Assembly (NCBI GenBank): GCA_013178125.1
Contig: JABLXJ010000002.1
Location: 289,881 to 353,880, forward strand
Length of the DNA stretch: 64,000 nt
Direction of reading: 5' to 3'
Source of the DNA: Bacillota bacterium
GTDB lineage: Bacteria; Bacillota; SHA-98; Ch115; JABLXJ01
The notes below the pieces were generated by a model. That model did no database searches and was not told the DNA's origin. It saw only the letters and a program-made list of their open reading frames with translations. This document shows, piece after piece, positions 1 through 8,752 of the stretch; the stretch's first letter is position 1, and the number at the start of each line of letters is the position of its first letter. Both the position numbers and the translations under genes were made by a program.

Positions 1-1
1 C

Positions 2-1420
2 CGCGACGGTCGCCCGGTCCTGACCTCACCCGGCCGGGGCGACCAGATTGGCGCGATCGCCGCATCCTTCGGGACGGGCGTTGCAAAGAGCCTTATAAGG
101 TTCGCCGCGGGTGAGCGGGGAATGGAGATCATGGGGTTCGTAGGGAGGCCCGATTCCTCCAGGACCCGGCGCGATGCCCAGTGTTTCTTCGTGAACGGGC
201 GGTCAATCTGGAGCGCGGTTATCCAGCGCGCCCTGGACAGCGCTACCGCCAAGCTGGTCCCGCAGGGCAGGCACGCCGCCGCCTTCATTTGGTTGAATAT
301 CGATCCCTCGCAGGTCGATGTAAATGTGCACCCCACGAAGCGGGAAGTGAAGTTTGAAGATGAGACCAGAATCTACCGGGTGATATTCAATGCCATCCAT
401 AGCGCGGTCCAGTCCTTCACGGCGACGCCAGGCATAGCCACAATAGCCACACTCCGGACCGTCCCTGGCACAGGCCACCAGGGGTCTGGGATAGCTCGCC
501 CGCGGCCGGGTTATGAGCCAGGGTATGGGCTAGGGTGGGGCTGGCCAGAAAGGCGCGAGAGATGGTCAATGCATGAGAAACGGCCGCTAGAGGGGGGGCC
601 GGGGCTCGAGAAAAGGCCGGCGGGAGACGGGGCAGCGGCTGCAGCGACTACATGTGAGCCCGCGGGCGCCGCGGATGTAGTTAGGGATGCGCTTGGCCCA
701 ACCCGGCTGCCGGTCCGGCTGGTGGCCGCCGAGGTTGCTGCCAGCGTCCTGGCTCAGTTCAAACGGTCCTATATCGTTGCAGAAGCCGGCGATACCCTAA
801 TTCTCATCGACCAGCACGCGGCCCACGAGCGCGTGATATATGAGGGACTTCTCAAGGCCAGGTTGCATGACGACGGCGAATCCCAGGGGAGCCCCATTCA
901 ACCCCTGCTCATTCCAGTTCCCATCCAGGTCACGCCGGTTATAGCATCGTTTTTCGAGGATAATAAGAATAGGGACGAGCTCCGGAAAATGGGATTCGAT
1001 ATCGAACCCTTCGGCCGGGATGCCTTGCTCTTGAGGGCCGTGCCGGCCATCCTGGGGCGGTTTCCCGGCGGGGACTCGCCCGCGGCTCTGGCAGAAGCAA
1101 TTCAGAGCCTCGGCGAACCCGAGCTTGCCGGGTGGATGGACCGGGATCAGTCTGCGGATCAGTCTACGGGTCGGTCTGTGGATCAGCCTGCCTGTGCGCA
1201 TTCCTCTGTCTCTGTCCCGGTCTCTTTTCTTGAGCATTTCGCGGCGCAGGTTGCATGCAAGGCGGCGGTCAAAGCCGGCACCGAGCTCGCTGCCGCGGAA
1301 ATGCAGCAGCTTGTCGTCGATCTATTTTCATGCGATAATCCATATTCATGCCCTCACGGGCGCCCGACGCTCATCCGGTTTGAGCTCGACACCATCGAAA
1401 AGAGCTTCCGGCGCAGATAG
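2..1420 (+). CDS. mutL: DNA mismatch repair protein MutL, C-terminal part
   Basis: MutL couples MutS mismatch recognition to strand nicking. The window opens inside the gene: the open frame runs back to base 2 with no start, so the ATPase N-terminus is missing. The visible part holds the end of the transducer domain (FFVNGRSI, then PSQVDVNVHPTKREVKF near 300-350), a variable linker, and the C-terminal dimerisation domain. That domain carries DQHAAHERVIYE, a match to the DQHA-X2-E-X4-E metal site of endonuclease-type MutL, followed by ACKAAVKAG and CPHGRP near the end. The nicking activity is therefore probably intact. Oddity: four 12-bp repeats at 1145-1192 insert DQSA/DQST/GRSV/DQPA into the C-terminal domain. 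miaA follows 170 bp downstream, a common order in Bacillota. Confidence 0.95.
   Translation, partial: RDGRPVLTSPGRGDQIGAIAASFGTGVAKSLIRFAAGERGMEIMGFVGRPDSSRTRRDAQCFFVNGRSIWSAVIQRALDSATAKLVPQGRHAAAFIWLNIDPSQVDVNVHPTKREVKFEDETRIYRVIFNAIHSAVQSFTATPGIATIATLRTVPGTGHQGSGIARPRPGYEPGYGLGWGWPERRERWSMHEKRPLEGGPGLEKRPAGDGAAAAATTCEPAGAADVVRDALGPTRLPVRLVAAEVAASVLAQFKRSYIVAEAGDTLILIDQHAAHERVIYEGLLKARLHDDGESQGSPIQPLLIPVPIQVTPVIASFFEDNKNRDELRKMGFDIEPFGRDALLLRAVPAILGRFPGGDSPAALAEAIQSLGEPELAGWMDRDQSADQSTGRSVDQPACAHSSVSVPVSFLEHFAAQVACKAAVKAGTELAAAEMQQLVVDLFSCDNPYSCPHGRPTLIRFELDTIEKSFRRR
1145..1192 (+). repeat. In-frame 12-bp tandem repeat inside mutL (4 units)
   Basis: Four consecutive 12-bp units begin GATCAGTCTGCG and diverge slightly. 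They encode DQSA-DQST-GRSV-DQPA. The array sits in a variable part of the C-terminal domain and keeps the reading frame. It belongs to the set of short in-frame arrays found across this window. Confidence 0.9.
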
Positions 1421-1590
1421 GAAGGGGCTCCCGCTGCAGATAGGCGGGGTTACAGGTAGAATGGGGTTGCAGATAGAATAGAGCTGTAGAATTTAAGTGG
1501 GGTGGGTGGAGCCGGGCGGAGCGCAGGCAGGTGGAGCCAGGTGGAGCGGGGCGCGGATAGAGCGGTTTTAGAGAAGGGTGGGATAGCATC
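1421..1590. other. mutL-miaA spacer rich in degenerate short repeats
   Basis: The spacer holds loose repeats of GCAGATAG/TAGAATGGGG type and of AGGTGGAGC (for example around 1528-1550). I see no terminator, tRNA or convincing promoter. The last part supplies a weak ribosome site (GAAGGGTGGGATAG) for miaA. Confidence 0.4.
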
Positions 1591-2547
1591 ATGGCAGGCC
1601 CCCTGGTTGCGCTGGCCGGCCCGACGGCGGTGGGCAAGACAGAGCTCTCGATCGAGCTGGCCCTGCGGATGAATGCCGAGGTGGTGTCGTGCGACTCAAT
1701 GCAAATCTACCGTTATATGGATATCGGGACGGCCAAACCATCGCCGGCCGAGAGAAGAGGCGTGCCTCATCACCTCATCGATATCGCCGATCCGGGCGAG
1801 GCGTTCAATGTGGCGAGATATCAGGAGCTTGCGCGACGCGCCATCGACGGGATACTCGCGCGGGGGAAGCTCCCGCTGCTCGTCGGCGGCACAGGGCTTT
1901 ACCTGCGGGCGGCTACGACCGACTACCTCTTCCCGGTGCCCGAGGCAAATTGGGAGGTCAGGGAACGCCTGCGGGTGCAGGCGGAGGAGATTGGGGTCCA
2001 GGGGCTCTACGAGGAATTGCGCAGGGTGGATCCCGTGGCTGCCGGGAGGATTCACCCCAATGACCTTCGCAGGATAGTCAGGGCCCTCGAGGTTCACATA
2101 TTGACCGGCCAGCCAATCTCAGAGCTCCAGGAGGGGCATGAAGGTCGCGTCTTTCACTACAACCCCACCGTGACGATATGTCTCATGCGCAACAGGGCGG
2201 CACTCTACGCGCGGATAAACGCCCGCGTTGACCGGATGATCGAGATGGGGCTGGTTGACGAGGTCCAGTGGCTCCTCCAGCGCGGCAACAAAAAGACATT
2301 GACCTCCGCGCAGGCCACGGGGTATAAAGAGATTACATACTATCTTGCGGGCCTGTGCACCCTGGATGAGGCTATCAGCCTGATCAAGAGGAATACGCGG
2401 CGTTATGCGAAGCGCCAGATTACCTGGTTCAAAAAGGAGCCCGGCGTTACCTGGGTCAACTTAGACGCGTTTGGCAGCTTTTCCGAGGCCGTTGAAAACA
2501 TCCATCATTTGATTGAAGGGAAACTTGCCGATATGAAGAATAGATAG
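1591..2547 (+). CDS. miaA: tRNA dimethylallyltransferase MiaA
   Basis: MiaA transfers a dimethylallyl group from DMAPP to N6 of A37 in tRNAs that read UNN codons. The 318-residue length is normal. The P-loop GPTAVGKTELS lies at about residues 10-20, followed by the substrate motif SCDSMQIYRYMDIGTAKP, the GGTGLY motif near residue 100, and the C-terminal TSAQATGYKE and RRYAKRQITWF motifs. The ATG start follows GAAGGGTGGG. The mutL-miaA-hfq order matches many Bacillota and suggests one transcription unit. Confidence 0.97.
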   Translation: MAGPLVALAGPTAVGKTELSIELALRMNAEVVSCDSMQIYRYMDIGTAKPSPAERRGVPHHLIDIADPGEAFNVARYQELARRAIDGILARGKLPLLVGGTGLYLRAATTDYLFPVPEANWEVRERLRVQAEEIGVQGLYEELRRVDPVAAGRIHPNDLRRIVRALEVHILTGQPISELQEGHEGRVFHYNPTVTICLMRNRAALYARINARVDRMIEMGLVDEVQWLLQRGNKKTLTSAQATGYKEITYYLAGLCTLDEAISLIKRNTRRYAKRQITWFKKEPGVTWVNLDAFGSFSEAVENIHHLIEGKLADMKNR

Positions 2548-2580
2548 ATATGGAGAATAGATAATACGTCGGAATAGCAG

Positions 2581-2624
2581 TAGGATCAGCTGTCGTCATT
2601 TATAGGATCAGCGGTTGTCATCTA
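2581..2624 (+). repeat. 22-bp tandem duplication upstream of hfq
   Basis: Two adjacent 22-bp units, each starting TAGGATCAGC and ending TTTA or TCTA, differ at four positions. The unit is not a multiple of three, which fits its position between genes. It lies just before the hfq ribosome-binding site. Confidence 0.8.
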
Positions 2625-2648
2625 CATGTTGTTCTGGGAGGTATAGAC

Positions 2649-2924
2649 GTGAACAAGCCGCAGCCGAATTTGCAGGATGCCTTCCTCAACCAGGTGAGAA
2701 AGGAAAGCATCCCCGTAACCATCTACCTGATAAATGGCTATCAAATGAAGGGGCTGGTCAAGGGCTTTGATAATTTCACCGTTGTTCTTGAAAACGACGG
2801 CAGGCAAGACATGATATACAAGCATGCGATCTCGACCATCACGCCTTCAAGAGCCATTTCATTCGTGTTTTCGGAGGCGGCGCGGAGAGAGACGGCAACC
2901 CAGGATGATTCACCTGCCAGCTAG
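2649..2924 (+). CDS. hfq: RNA chaperone Hfq
   Basis: Hfq forms a hexameric Sm-like ring that binds A/U-rich RNA and promotes sRNA-mRNA pairing. The Sm1 region ([20 protein letters not shown], then [19 protein letters not shown]) and the Sm2 motif with YKHAIST are intact. Beyond the core there is a short polar tail. The start is GTG at 2649, chosen because GGGAGG lies 8 bases upstream and because the NLQDAFLN core follows directly. Length is 91 residues, typical of Bacillota. Confidence 0.97.
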   Translation: MNKPQPNLQDAFLNQVRKESIPVTIYLINGYQMKGLVKGFDNFTVVLENDGRQDMIYKHAISTITPSRAISFVFSEAARRETATQDDSPAS

Positions 2925-3074
2925 GCAATGCCAGCCAGGCAATGGTTAAAATCTAATAAAATATAATATTAACAAAATCTAACATGGAGCATGCGGCGAG
3001 CACCGCTTGCCGCAAGTGGTGGATGGGTGTCCGGCGGAGGAAGGCTATCTGGAAAATTATTTATTTTAGCTATT

Positions 3075-3290
3075 CGCCTTCCGCCTGAGGGAGAATAGGG
3101 AAGTTGGGGCCCTGCAGGCGCGCCTCTGAGGGCGCGGCTGGGGCAGGGTAAACCACGCGGTCCCGCCACTGTATCCGGGGAGATGCCCTCAAAACGCCAC
3201 TCGTATCGCGCCTGGGAGCGCCGGGTGCACGGGGAAGGCCGGGGTTTCGGTGATCCGGGAGCCAGGAGACCTGCCTATCCGCCTTGATGC
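3075..3290 (+). ncRNA. Cobalamin (B12) riboswitch
   Basis: The leader carries hallmarks of the B12 aptamer: a GGGAATA-like P3 segment near 3090-3101, the core CCCGCCACTGT at about 3163-3173, and the B12 box AGCCAGGAGACCTGCC at 3260-3275. It precedes corrinoid uptake and salvage genes on the same strand. Adenosylcobalamin binding should repress the operon. The 5' limit is approximate because I could not fold it. Confidence 0.93.
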
Positions 3291-3342
3291 CGTTGAGCCT
3301 TCGCGAGAAAGGTAGGTGGGCGCGGGATGACAGGGAACAAAA

Positions 3343-3386
3343 GAGGTCCTTAACCTTTCCGAGTCGGAGGTTAAGGGCCTTTTCTA
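3343..3386 (+). terminator. Intrinsic terminator downstream of the B12 riboswitch
   Basis: An imperfect stem pairs AGGTCCTTAACCT (3344-3356) with AGGTTAAGGGCCT (3368-3380), followed by TTTTCTAT. Its position between aptamer and first gene makes it the likely expression platform. The U-run is short, so termination strength is uncertain. Confidence 0.75.
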
Positions 3387-3442
3387 TAATCAATATCGAT
3401 TCTATGATCAATTCCATGCTATGACAGGACAGGCTGGCACGC

Positions 3443-4567
3443 ATGCACACGAAGCATACACATGCACGAGGCACACAGAAGCGCACAATAGAAGGGTGGT
3501 TGATCAGGATGGGGCCCAAGATGATACACGGGATGATGTTCAGGATGATATTCAGGACGGCATCCAGGACGATATATAGGATGATATATAATAGTAGGGT
3601 GATATTATGTAGAAAGGCAGTTCCGGTTATCCTGTTGCTGGTAGGCTTCATGCTCGGGCTTGTAGCGATGATGCCGGTAATGCCGGTACCCGGGCCAGCC
3701 GTTAGGGCCATTACGTGCCTGGCAGCCGAGCGGTTCCCGCTGACTGTCGTCGATGATGCGGGGCGGCAGGTGACGATAAGCAGGGAGCCCAGGCGCATCG
3801 TATCGCTAGCCCCGAGCAATACTGAGATACTCTTTGCGCTCGGGCTTGGCGACCGGGTCGTTGGCGTGACGACCTACTGTAACTACCCCCCGGAGGCTGC
3901 GAAAAAGGAGAAGATCGGGGGTTTTGCGGATCCCAGTATAGAGCGGATAATTCACCTGGACCCTGATCTTGTGGTGGGGGTAAAAATGGGTGAGGGTATA
4001 ATCCGGGAGCTGCAGAAACTGGGCATACCGGTGATCGTGGTTGAGCCGAAGAGCTTCAATGATACCCTGCGCGTGATCAGGTTCATCGGGCGGGTTACGG
4101 GGCGGGACGGCGCCGCGGCCGCACTGGTGGGCGACATGGAGAAGAGGGTGCGGGGCATAACAGAAAAGACGAAGGATATCCCCGAAGGGAAGAGGCCGAA
4201 GGTCTACTATGAGATATGGTATGACCCGCTGATGACCGCGGGTCCGGGCACCCTCATAAATGATATCATAGACCTGGCAGGCGGGGTGAATGTTGCTTCG
4301 GATGCGGGGGCCCCTTACCCTGAATATAGCCTCGAGGTCCTGCTGGCAAAGAACCCGGATGTGATGATCCACTCGTATGGGCATGCAGGAGGGGACGCGC
4401 CGACGAGCGGGGAGATCAAGAAGCGAAAGGGGTGGAGCGCCATGTCCTTTGTCAGGACAGGCCGGATATATCTTGTAAATGCGGATATAATCACGCGCTT
4501 CGGCCCTCGTATCGTCGAGGGGCTCGAGGAGTTTGCCCGGGCCATTCATCCTGAGCTATTTAAATAA
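3443..4567 (+). CDS. btuF: BtuF-like corrinoid-binding ABC transporter protein
   Basis: This is an extracytoplasmic substrate-binding protein of the helical-backbone class that binds B12 or iron chelates. A hydrophobic export segment (VILLLVGFMLGLVAMM) is followed by the mature domain with VVDDAGRQVTISREPRRIVSLAPSNTEILFALG and GVTTYCNYPPEA, ending DIITRFGPRIVEGLEEFA. The B12 riboswitch just upstream and the cob genes downstream point to corrinoids as ligand. The start is uncertain: no ribosome site stands out, the first 50 residues are Met/Arg/Ile-rich and partly built from 12-bp repeats (3521-3592), and a GTG at 3599 would begin directly at the signal peptide. Confidence 0.88.
   Translation: MHTKHTHARGTQKRTIEGWLIRMGPKMIHGMMFRMIFRTASRTIYRMIYNSRVILCRKAVPVILLLVGFMLGLVAMMPVMPVPGPAVRAITCLAAERFPLTVVDDAGRQVTISREPRRIVSLAPSNTEILFALGLGDRVVGVTTYCNYPPEAAKKEKIGGFADPSIERIIHLDPDLVVGVKMGEGIIRELQKLGIPVIVVEPKSFNDTLRVIRFIGRVTGRDGAAAALVGDMEKRVRGITEKTKDIPEGKRPKVYYEIWYDPLMTAGPGTLINDIIDLAGGVNVASDAGAPYPEYSLEVLLAKNPDVMIHSYGHAGGDAPTSGEIKKRKGWSAMSFVRTGRIYLVNADIITRFGPRIVEGLEEFARAIHPELFK
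3521..3592 (+). repeat. 12-bp tandem repeat at the 5' end of btuF (6 units)
   Basis: Six 12-bp units of the type ATGATATTCAGG run head to tail from 3521. They encode the odd MIHGMMFRMIFRTASRTIYRMIYN stretch if the longest btuF frame is used. They may instead be an untranslated leader if translation starts at GTG 3599. Confidence 0.85.
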
Positions 4568-4831
4568 ATAGAGCCCCATGACGCATAAGCGGCACTATCA
4601 GAGGATGAAAATGGCTTTAACTAGGGTAATGTTTATTATTGGGGTAGGGGGAATGGAAGAAATAGGGGAATATGGGAAAGGGGCGGGAGCCGCTTGCGTA
4701 GTTTGAAGGTGAAAAGCCTGGGATCGAGGGGGCGGGGCCATAGCCGGGGCCAGGGTGAGGGCGAGGAACAGGGTGAGGAACGGGGGCGGGATGCCCATCG
4801 GACGGGATCCAGGCAGAGATTGAGGAGAGGC

Positions 4832-5875
4832 ATGATCCTGTCTGTGCTGGCCCTTCTCCTTGCCCTTTCGATCGTGGCTGCGACGGGCACCGGCGCCGTC
4901 ACGATTCCCCCCGGCGAGGTCGCCGGGGCCATTCTGGGCGGTCTGGATGGCCTCCGCCTCCCCGTGGGAGGCCTCGTGCCGCGCGCTGTCGCGTCCCTGG
5001 TGGAGGACGTGCCGGCGACCCACAGGACCATCATCCTGAGCGTCAGGCTCCCCCGAGTGGTGTTGGCGGCCCTGGTCGGAATGTCGCTGGCTGTGGCGGG
5101 CACGACATTCCAGGGCCTCTTTAAGAACCCCATGGCTGACCCGTATGTGATCGGGGTTTCCTCGGGGGCCGCGCTCGGCGCGTGCGTGGCTATACTTACC
5201 TCGCTGGACCTCAACTTCCTTGGCGTCGGCGCCGTGCCCGCCTTCGCCTTCGTCGGGGCCCTGGCGGCCGTGGCTGTCGTCTACAGGCTGGCGTGCAGGG
5301 GCAACAGGGTGCCCGTGACGACCCTGCTCCTCTCGGGCATAGCTGTGGGCTCTTTCCTGTCGGCCATTGTGTCCCTGCTCGTCTTCTTCAGCGGCCAGCA
5401 GCTTCACCAGGTGACATTCTGGCTCATGGGTGGGTTCTCGGCCAGAGGTTGGGATTATGTGAAGATATGCCTCCCATATATGGCGGTGGGCTCAATAGTG
5501 ATTTCCATATTCGCCCGGGACCTGAATGCCCTCGTCTTGGGCGAGGAGCCGGCGCAGCACCTGGGCGTGGATGTCGAGAGGGTGAAGGGGATTCTTCTGC
5601 TCACAGCCTCGCTCCTCACGGCCGCGGCTGTATCCGTGAGCGGGCTTATAGGTTTTGTGGGATTGATTGTGCCGCACATTTGCCGGATCATTGCCGGGCC
5701 GGATCACCGCACGCTCCTGCCTGCGGCAGCGCTCATGGGGGCCTTGTTTCTGGTCGGGTCCGACACTCTGGCCAGGGTCGTTGTTGCGCCGAATGAATTG
5801 CCTGTGGGCATCGTGACGGCGCTCTTCGGCGGGCCGTTTTTCATATACCTGCTGCACCGCAAGGGAGGTTTGTAA
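4832..5875 (+). CDS. btuC: BtuC/FecCD-type ABC transporter permease
   Basis: This is a multi-spanning inner-membrane permease of the FecCD/BtuC family. It has a first hydrophobic helix right after the start, the conserved RLPRVVLAALVGMSLAVAGTTFQGLFKNPMADPYVIGVSSGAALGA segment, GEEPAQHLGVDVER (cytoplasmic coupling loop), and SGLIGFVGLIVPHICRIIAGPDHR. I chose ATG 4832 because GAGGAGAGG lies just upstream. An in-frame TTG at 4694 would add 46 charged, repeat-derived residues. It probably pairs with the BtuF-like protein. No ATPase gene follows, so the ATP-binding subunit must be elsewhere. Confidence 0.92.
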   Translation: MILSVLALLLALSIVAATGTGAVTIPPGEVAGAILGGLDGLRLPVGGLVPRAVASLVEDVPATHRTIILSVRLPRVVLAALVGMSLAVAGTTFQGLFKNPMADPYVIGVSSGAALGACVAILTSLDLNFLGVGAVPAFAFVGALAAVAVVYRLACRGNRVPVTTLLLSGIAVGSFLSAIVSLLVFFSGQQLHQVTFWLMGGFSARGWDYVKICLPYMAVGSIVISIFARDLNALVLGEEPAQHLGVDVERVKGILLLTASLLTAAAVSVSGLIGFVGLIVPHICRIIAGPDHRTLLPAAALMGALFLVGSDTLARVVVAPNELPVGIVTALFGGPFFIYLLHRKGGL

Positions 5876-5894
5876 CAGGGGTGAAGCTATCATC

Positions 5895-6452
5895 ATGATT
5901 TCGAATTTGATCCTCATCACCGGCGGGGCGCGGAGCGGCAAGAGCCGTTTCGCCGAGCAGCTTGCTACTTCTCTAGGGGCGCGGGTCGCATATGTGGCTA
6001 CCGCGACGCCGGGGGATGAGGAGATGAAGGCCAGGATCGAGATGCACAGGGGGCGGAGGCCGCCAGGGTGGGAGACCATCGAGGAGCCCTGCGATGTCTC
6101 GAAGGCGATCGAACTCTTGACATGCGGGCAGTGCGGGCACGATGCGGATGTCGTCCTCGTGGATTGCATCACCCTCCTGGTTTCCAACCTGTTGACTGCA
6201 GGGAAGGGTGAGGATGCGGTGCTTGAGGAGATATCCAGGCTTGCGGAGGTTGCCCGCACCTCACGTATCCCCGTCATAATCGTATCGAATGAAGTCGGGA
6301 TGGGGATCGTCCCGGAGTACCGGCTTGCGAGGCTCTACCGGGATGTTCACGGTAGGGCCAATCAGATCCTGGCTGCGGCAGCCAGGGAGGTTTACGTTCT
6401 TTTCGCGGGCATTCCCCTGGAGATAAAGCGGCTGGCGCAATCGCCGGGCTGA
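5895..6452 (+). CDS. cobU: Adenosylcobinamide kinase / GTP:cobinamide-phosphate guanylyltransferase
   Basis: CobU phosphorylates adenosylcobinamide and then transfers GMP to give AdoCbi-GDP in nucleotide-loop assembly. The P-loop GGARSGKSRFAEQLA is at residues 9-23, followed by YVATATPGDEEMKARIEMHRGRRPPGWETIEEP, VDCITLLVSNLL and SNEVGMGIVPEYRLARLYRDVHGRANQ. The EMHRGRRP histidine is the residue guanylylated in this family. The 185-residue length is normal. It starts 20 bases after btuC, so it is co-transcribed. Confidence 0.97.
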   Translation: MISNLILITGGARSGKSRFAEQLATSLGARVAYVATATPGDEEMKARIEMHRGRRPPGWETIEEPCDVSKAIELLTCGQCGHDADVVLVDCITLLVSNLLTAGKGEDAVLEEISRLAEVARTSRIPVIIVSNEVGMGIVPEYRLARLYRDVHGRANQILAAAAREVYVLFAGIPLEIKRLAQSPG

Positions 6453-6529
6453 TCGAGCATTTTGCCGGGCCCGCCCCCCGGCCGCTGGCCGCGAGAAGGG
6501 GAGAAGGGTAGAGGGGGATCTCATCATAA

Positions 6530-7582
6530 ATGTGGTTGATATGGCCAGCATGGCCGCAGGTGGTTCTGGTGGTCGTGGCATACATGCTTGATCTGGTCAT
6601 GGGGGACCCACCATGGATGCCTCACCCTGTTGTCGGGCTGGGAAAGCTGATCTCATGCCTGGAGAAGCCAGCGCGGAGGCTCGCGCGCACGGGGTGGCAG
6701 GAGCGGGTCTCCGGCGTCTTCATCGCGGTGTTTGTAGTCGGGATCGCCGGATTCTCCACATGGCTTCTCCTTTATGTCGCAGGGTTCGTCACCCAACAGG
6801 TTATCAGGCATGTTCCGGGCCCCGTTGTAGAGCGTACTCACCTCTCGAATTATCTAGCGAGTTATCCAGGTTACGCGCTTTCGGCCTTCTTTATATCCAC
6901 GACCATCGCCCTGCGCGGACTGACGGAGGCCGCCCTGAGCGTGAAGCGAGCGCTCGACCGTGGTGACCTTGCCAGAGCGCGCCGCGAGCTTGGGAAGATC
7001 GTTGGCAGGGATACAGCCCGGCTGCCCGTGGATGAGATCGTTAGGGGCACTGTGGAGACGGTTGCAGAGAACACGGTGGATGCCGTCATATCGCCGCTCT
7101 TTTATGCATTCCTGGGGGGCGCCCCGCTGGCGATGACCTACCGGGCCGTGAACACACTCGATTCCATGATTGGTTACCGTAATAAAACTTATGTAAACTT
7201 AGGTTGGGCATCGGCGAAACTCGATGACCTCGCCAATTACATTCCCGCGCGGGTGGCGGGGGTGGCGCTCGTGGCGGCGGCGTGGCTCACGGGGAAGGAC
7301 GCGCAGGAGGCATGGAGGATAATCCGGCGTGACGCCCGGAAGCACCCGAGCCCCAACGGTGGGATACCCGAGTCAGCCGTTGCTGGGGCCCTCAGGGTCC
7401 GGCTCGGAGGGGTGAACTACTACCAGGGGGTGCCGTCTCATCGCGGCCACCTCGGTGATCCAGACCGGCCGCTTCAGCCGTCTCACATAGACGACGCGAT
7501 CAGGCTGCTTTATGTAGCATCTGCCATCGCATTGATCCTGGGTGTGGTTGCATCCTGCATCTTGAGCTACATTAAGTCGTGA
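6530..7582 (+). CDS. cbiB: Adenosylcobinamide-phosphate synthase CbiB
   Basis: This membrane enzyme attaches aminopropanol phosphate (or aminopropanol) to adenosylcobyric acid. Signature stretches are MLDLVMGDPPWMPHPVVGLGKLI near the start, then GTVETVAENTVDAVISPLFYAFLGGAPLAMTYRAVNTLDSMIGYRNKTY, LGWASAKLDDLANYIPARV and HPSPNGGIPESAVAGALRVRLGG. There are about four hydrophobic segments. The 350-residue length is slightly above usual. The other enzymes it needs, CobD for the side chain and CobU for the next step, are in the same operon. Confidence 0.96.
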   Translation: MWLIWPAWPQVVLVVVAYMLDLVMGDPPWMPHPVVGLGKLISCLEKPARRLARTGWQERVSGVFIAVFVVGIAGFSTWLLLYVAGFVTQQVIRHVPGPVVERTHLSNYLASYPGYALSAFFISTTIALRGLTEAALSVKRALDRGDLARARRELGKIVGRDTARLPVDEIVRGTVETVAENTVDAVISPLFYAFLGGAPLAMTYRAVNTLDSMIGYRNKTYVNLGWASAKLDDLANYIPARVAGVALVAAAWLTGKDAQEAWRIIRRDARKHPSPNGGIPESAVAGALRVRLGGVNYYQGVPSHRGHLGDPDRPLQPSHIDDAIRLLYVASAIALILGVVASCILSYIKS

Positions 7583-7789
7583 AACTAAGTCATGAAACGC
7601 GATCCCAGGCAGCTCTGCGCCGGACCTGTTACGTCGCACCTGCAAAGAAACTTGGCAGACTGCTCCATCACCCTGCCAAGAAAGTTGGCACTGCGCATGT
7701 TCGGGGAGCAAAGACTATCAGGACTTATGAAACGAAATATCAGGCAGAGAAGTAGAAAGCGGGAAGCGGGAAGTAGGGAGTATATCCCA

Positions 7790-8752
7790 ATGAAGAGACA
7801 AACAAAGAGAATTCTGCGAGAAGAGAATAGCAATGGATTTATCCTTGCCCTGAGCTTTCTGACAAAGATACCAGTGCGCACAAGCCTGCCTGCAAGTGCG
7901 CCCACGAGCCCGCCCGCAGATTCACCTGCAAGTCCGTCCACGGGCCGGCTCGCTGGCCGGCTCTCGGGCCCGGCGGGCGCAGATGCCACCGGCTCCGGCA
8001 GTCGCCCCGGTAGCTGTAGCTCCTGCGAAAGTGGAGCCGCAGGCGAGACCGGCGAGGCCGGGAGCTTTGCGGTGCAGCTCGGGCGCTCTGCCGCCTGGTT
8101 TCCCGCGGTGGGGGCTCTGATAGGGTGTTTGCTAGCGCTCGTTGGGTTTGCCGCATCGCACGTCTTTTCTACGATGACATGCGCTGTCCTGGTTTTGATC
8201 GCCCAGGCGGGGCTTACAGGAGGTATACACCTCGATGGTTTCATCGATACAGCCGACGGGCTCATGAGCGGGCGGGGCCGCGACAGGACGCTGGAGATCA
8301 TGCGCGATAGCAGGGTGGGGGCCATGGGAGTCATAGCTGCCATCCTGCTCCTCACGCTTAAGGTGGCCCTCCTGGCGGAGATGCCGCGCTGGTTGCTCTA
8401 TCCATCCTTGTTCGTTATGCCGGCGTTTGGGCGGTGGTCAATGGTCTATGCCCTTTGCCTTTACCCCTACGCAAGGCAGGGCCCCGGCCTTGGAAAGCCA
8501 TTTGCAGACCATGTTGGCGGGCGCGAGCTCATTACTGCGAGCGTATCAGCCGCCATCCTCGCCGTTGCCGCGTTTGGGTGGGTGCGCGGGCTCCTGGCGG
8601 GGCTGGGCGTTTTCCTCGCTACAGCCGCCTTTGCCGCCGGGGTTGCGAGGCAAATAGGGGGGATAACGGGCGATACCTGCGGAGCCACCAATGAGGTAGT
8701 AGAGGTGATGACGCTTGCCATCCTCAGAGCGGCATCCCAGTGGTTACCGTAG
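7790..8752 (+). CDS. cobS: Adenosylcobinamide-GDP ribazoletransferase (cobalamin synthase) CobS
   Basis: CobS joins AdoCbi-GDP and alpha-ribazole(-phosphate) at the membrane, the last condensation step. NGFILALSFLTKIPV marks the N-terminus. The catalytic GGIHLDGFIDTADGLMSGRGRDRTLEIMRDSRVGAMGV stretch is intact and is followed by several hydrophobic helices and GITGDTCGATNEVVEV. I chose ATG 7790 because GTAGGGAG lies 9-10 bases upstream; the same frame is open back to 7592. The protein is about 70 residues longer than usual because of an insertion at 7883-8080 that starts with eight 12-bp repeats. Confidence 0.95.
   Translation: MKRQTKRILREENSNGFILALSFLTKIPVRTSLPASAPTSPPADSPASPSTGRLAGRLSGPAGADATGSGSRPGSCSSCESGAAGETGEAGSFAVQLGRSAAWFPAVGALIGCLLALVGFAASHVFSTMTCAVLVLIAQAGLTGGIHLDGFIDTADGLMSGRGRDRTLEIMRDSRVGAMGVIAAILLLTLKVALLAEMPRWLLYPSLFVMPAFGRWSMVYALCLYPYARQGPGLGKPFADHVGGRELITASVSAAILAVAAFGWVRGLLAGLGVFLATAAFAAGVARQIGGITGDTCGATNEVVEVMTLAILRAASQWLP
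7883..7978 (+). repeat. In-frame 12-bp tandem repeat inside cobS (about 8 units)
   Basis: Eight successive 12-bp units encode SLPA-SAPT-SPPA-DSPA-SPST-GRLA-GRLS-GPAG. They fall in a loop between the first helix (ending KIPVRT) and the next conserved segment (FAVQLGRSAAWFPAVGALIG). Unit similarity decays along the array. Confidence 0.88.

Noticed and set aside
3070..3819. Minus-strand ORF of 249 codons over the B12 riboswitch
   Set aside because: It crosses the riboswitch and terminator antisense and shows no domain; the riboswitch reading is far better supported.
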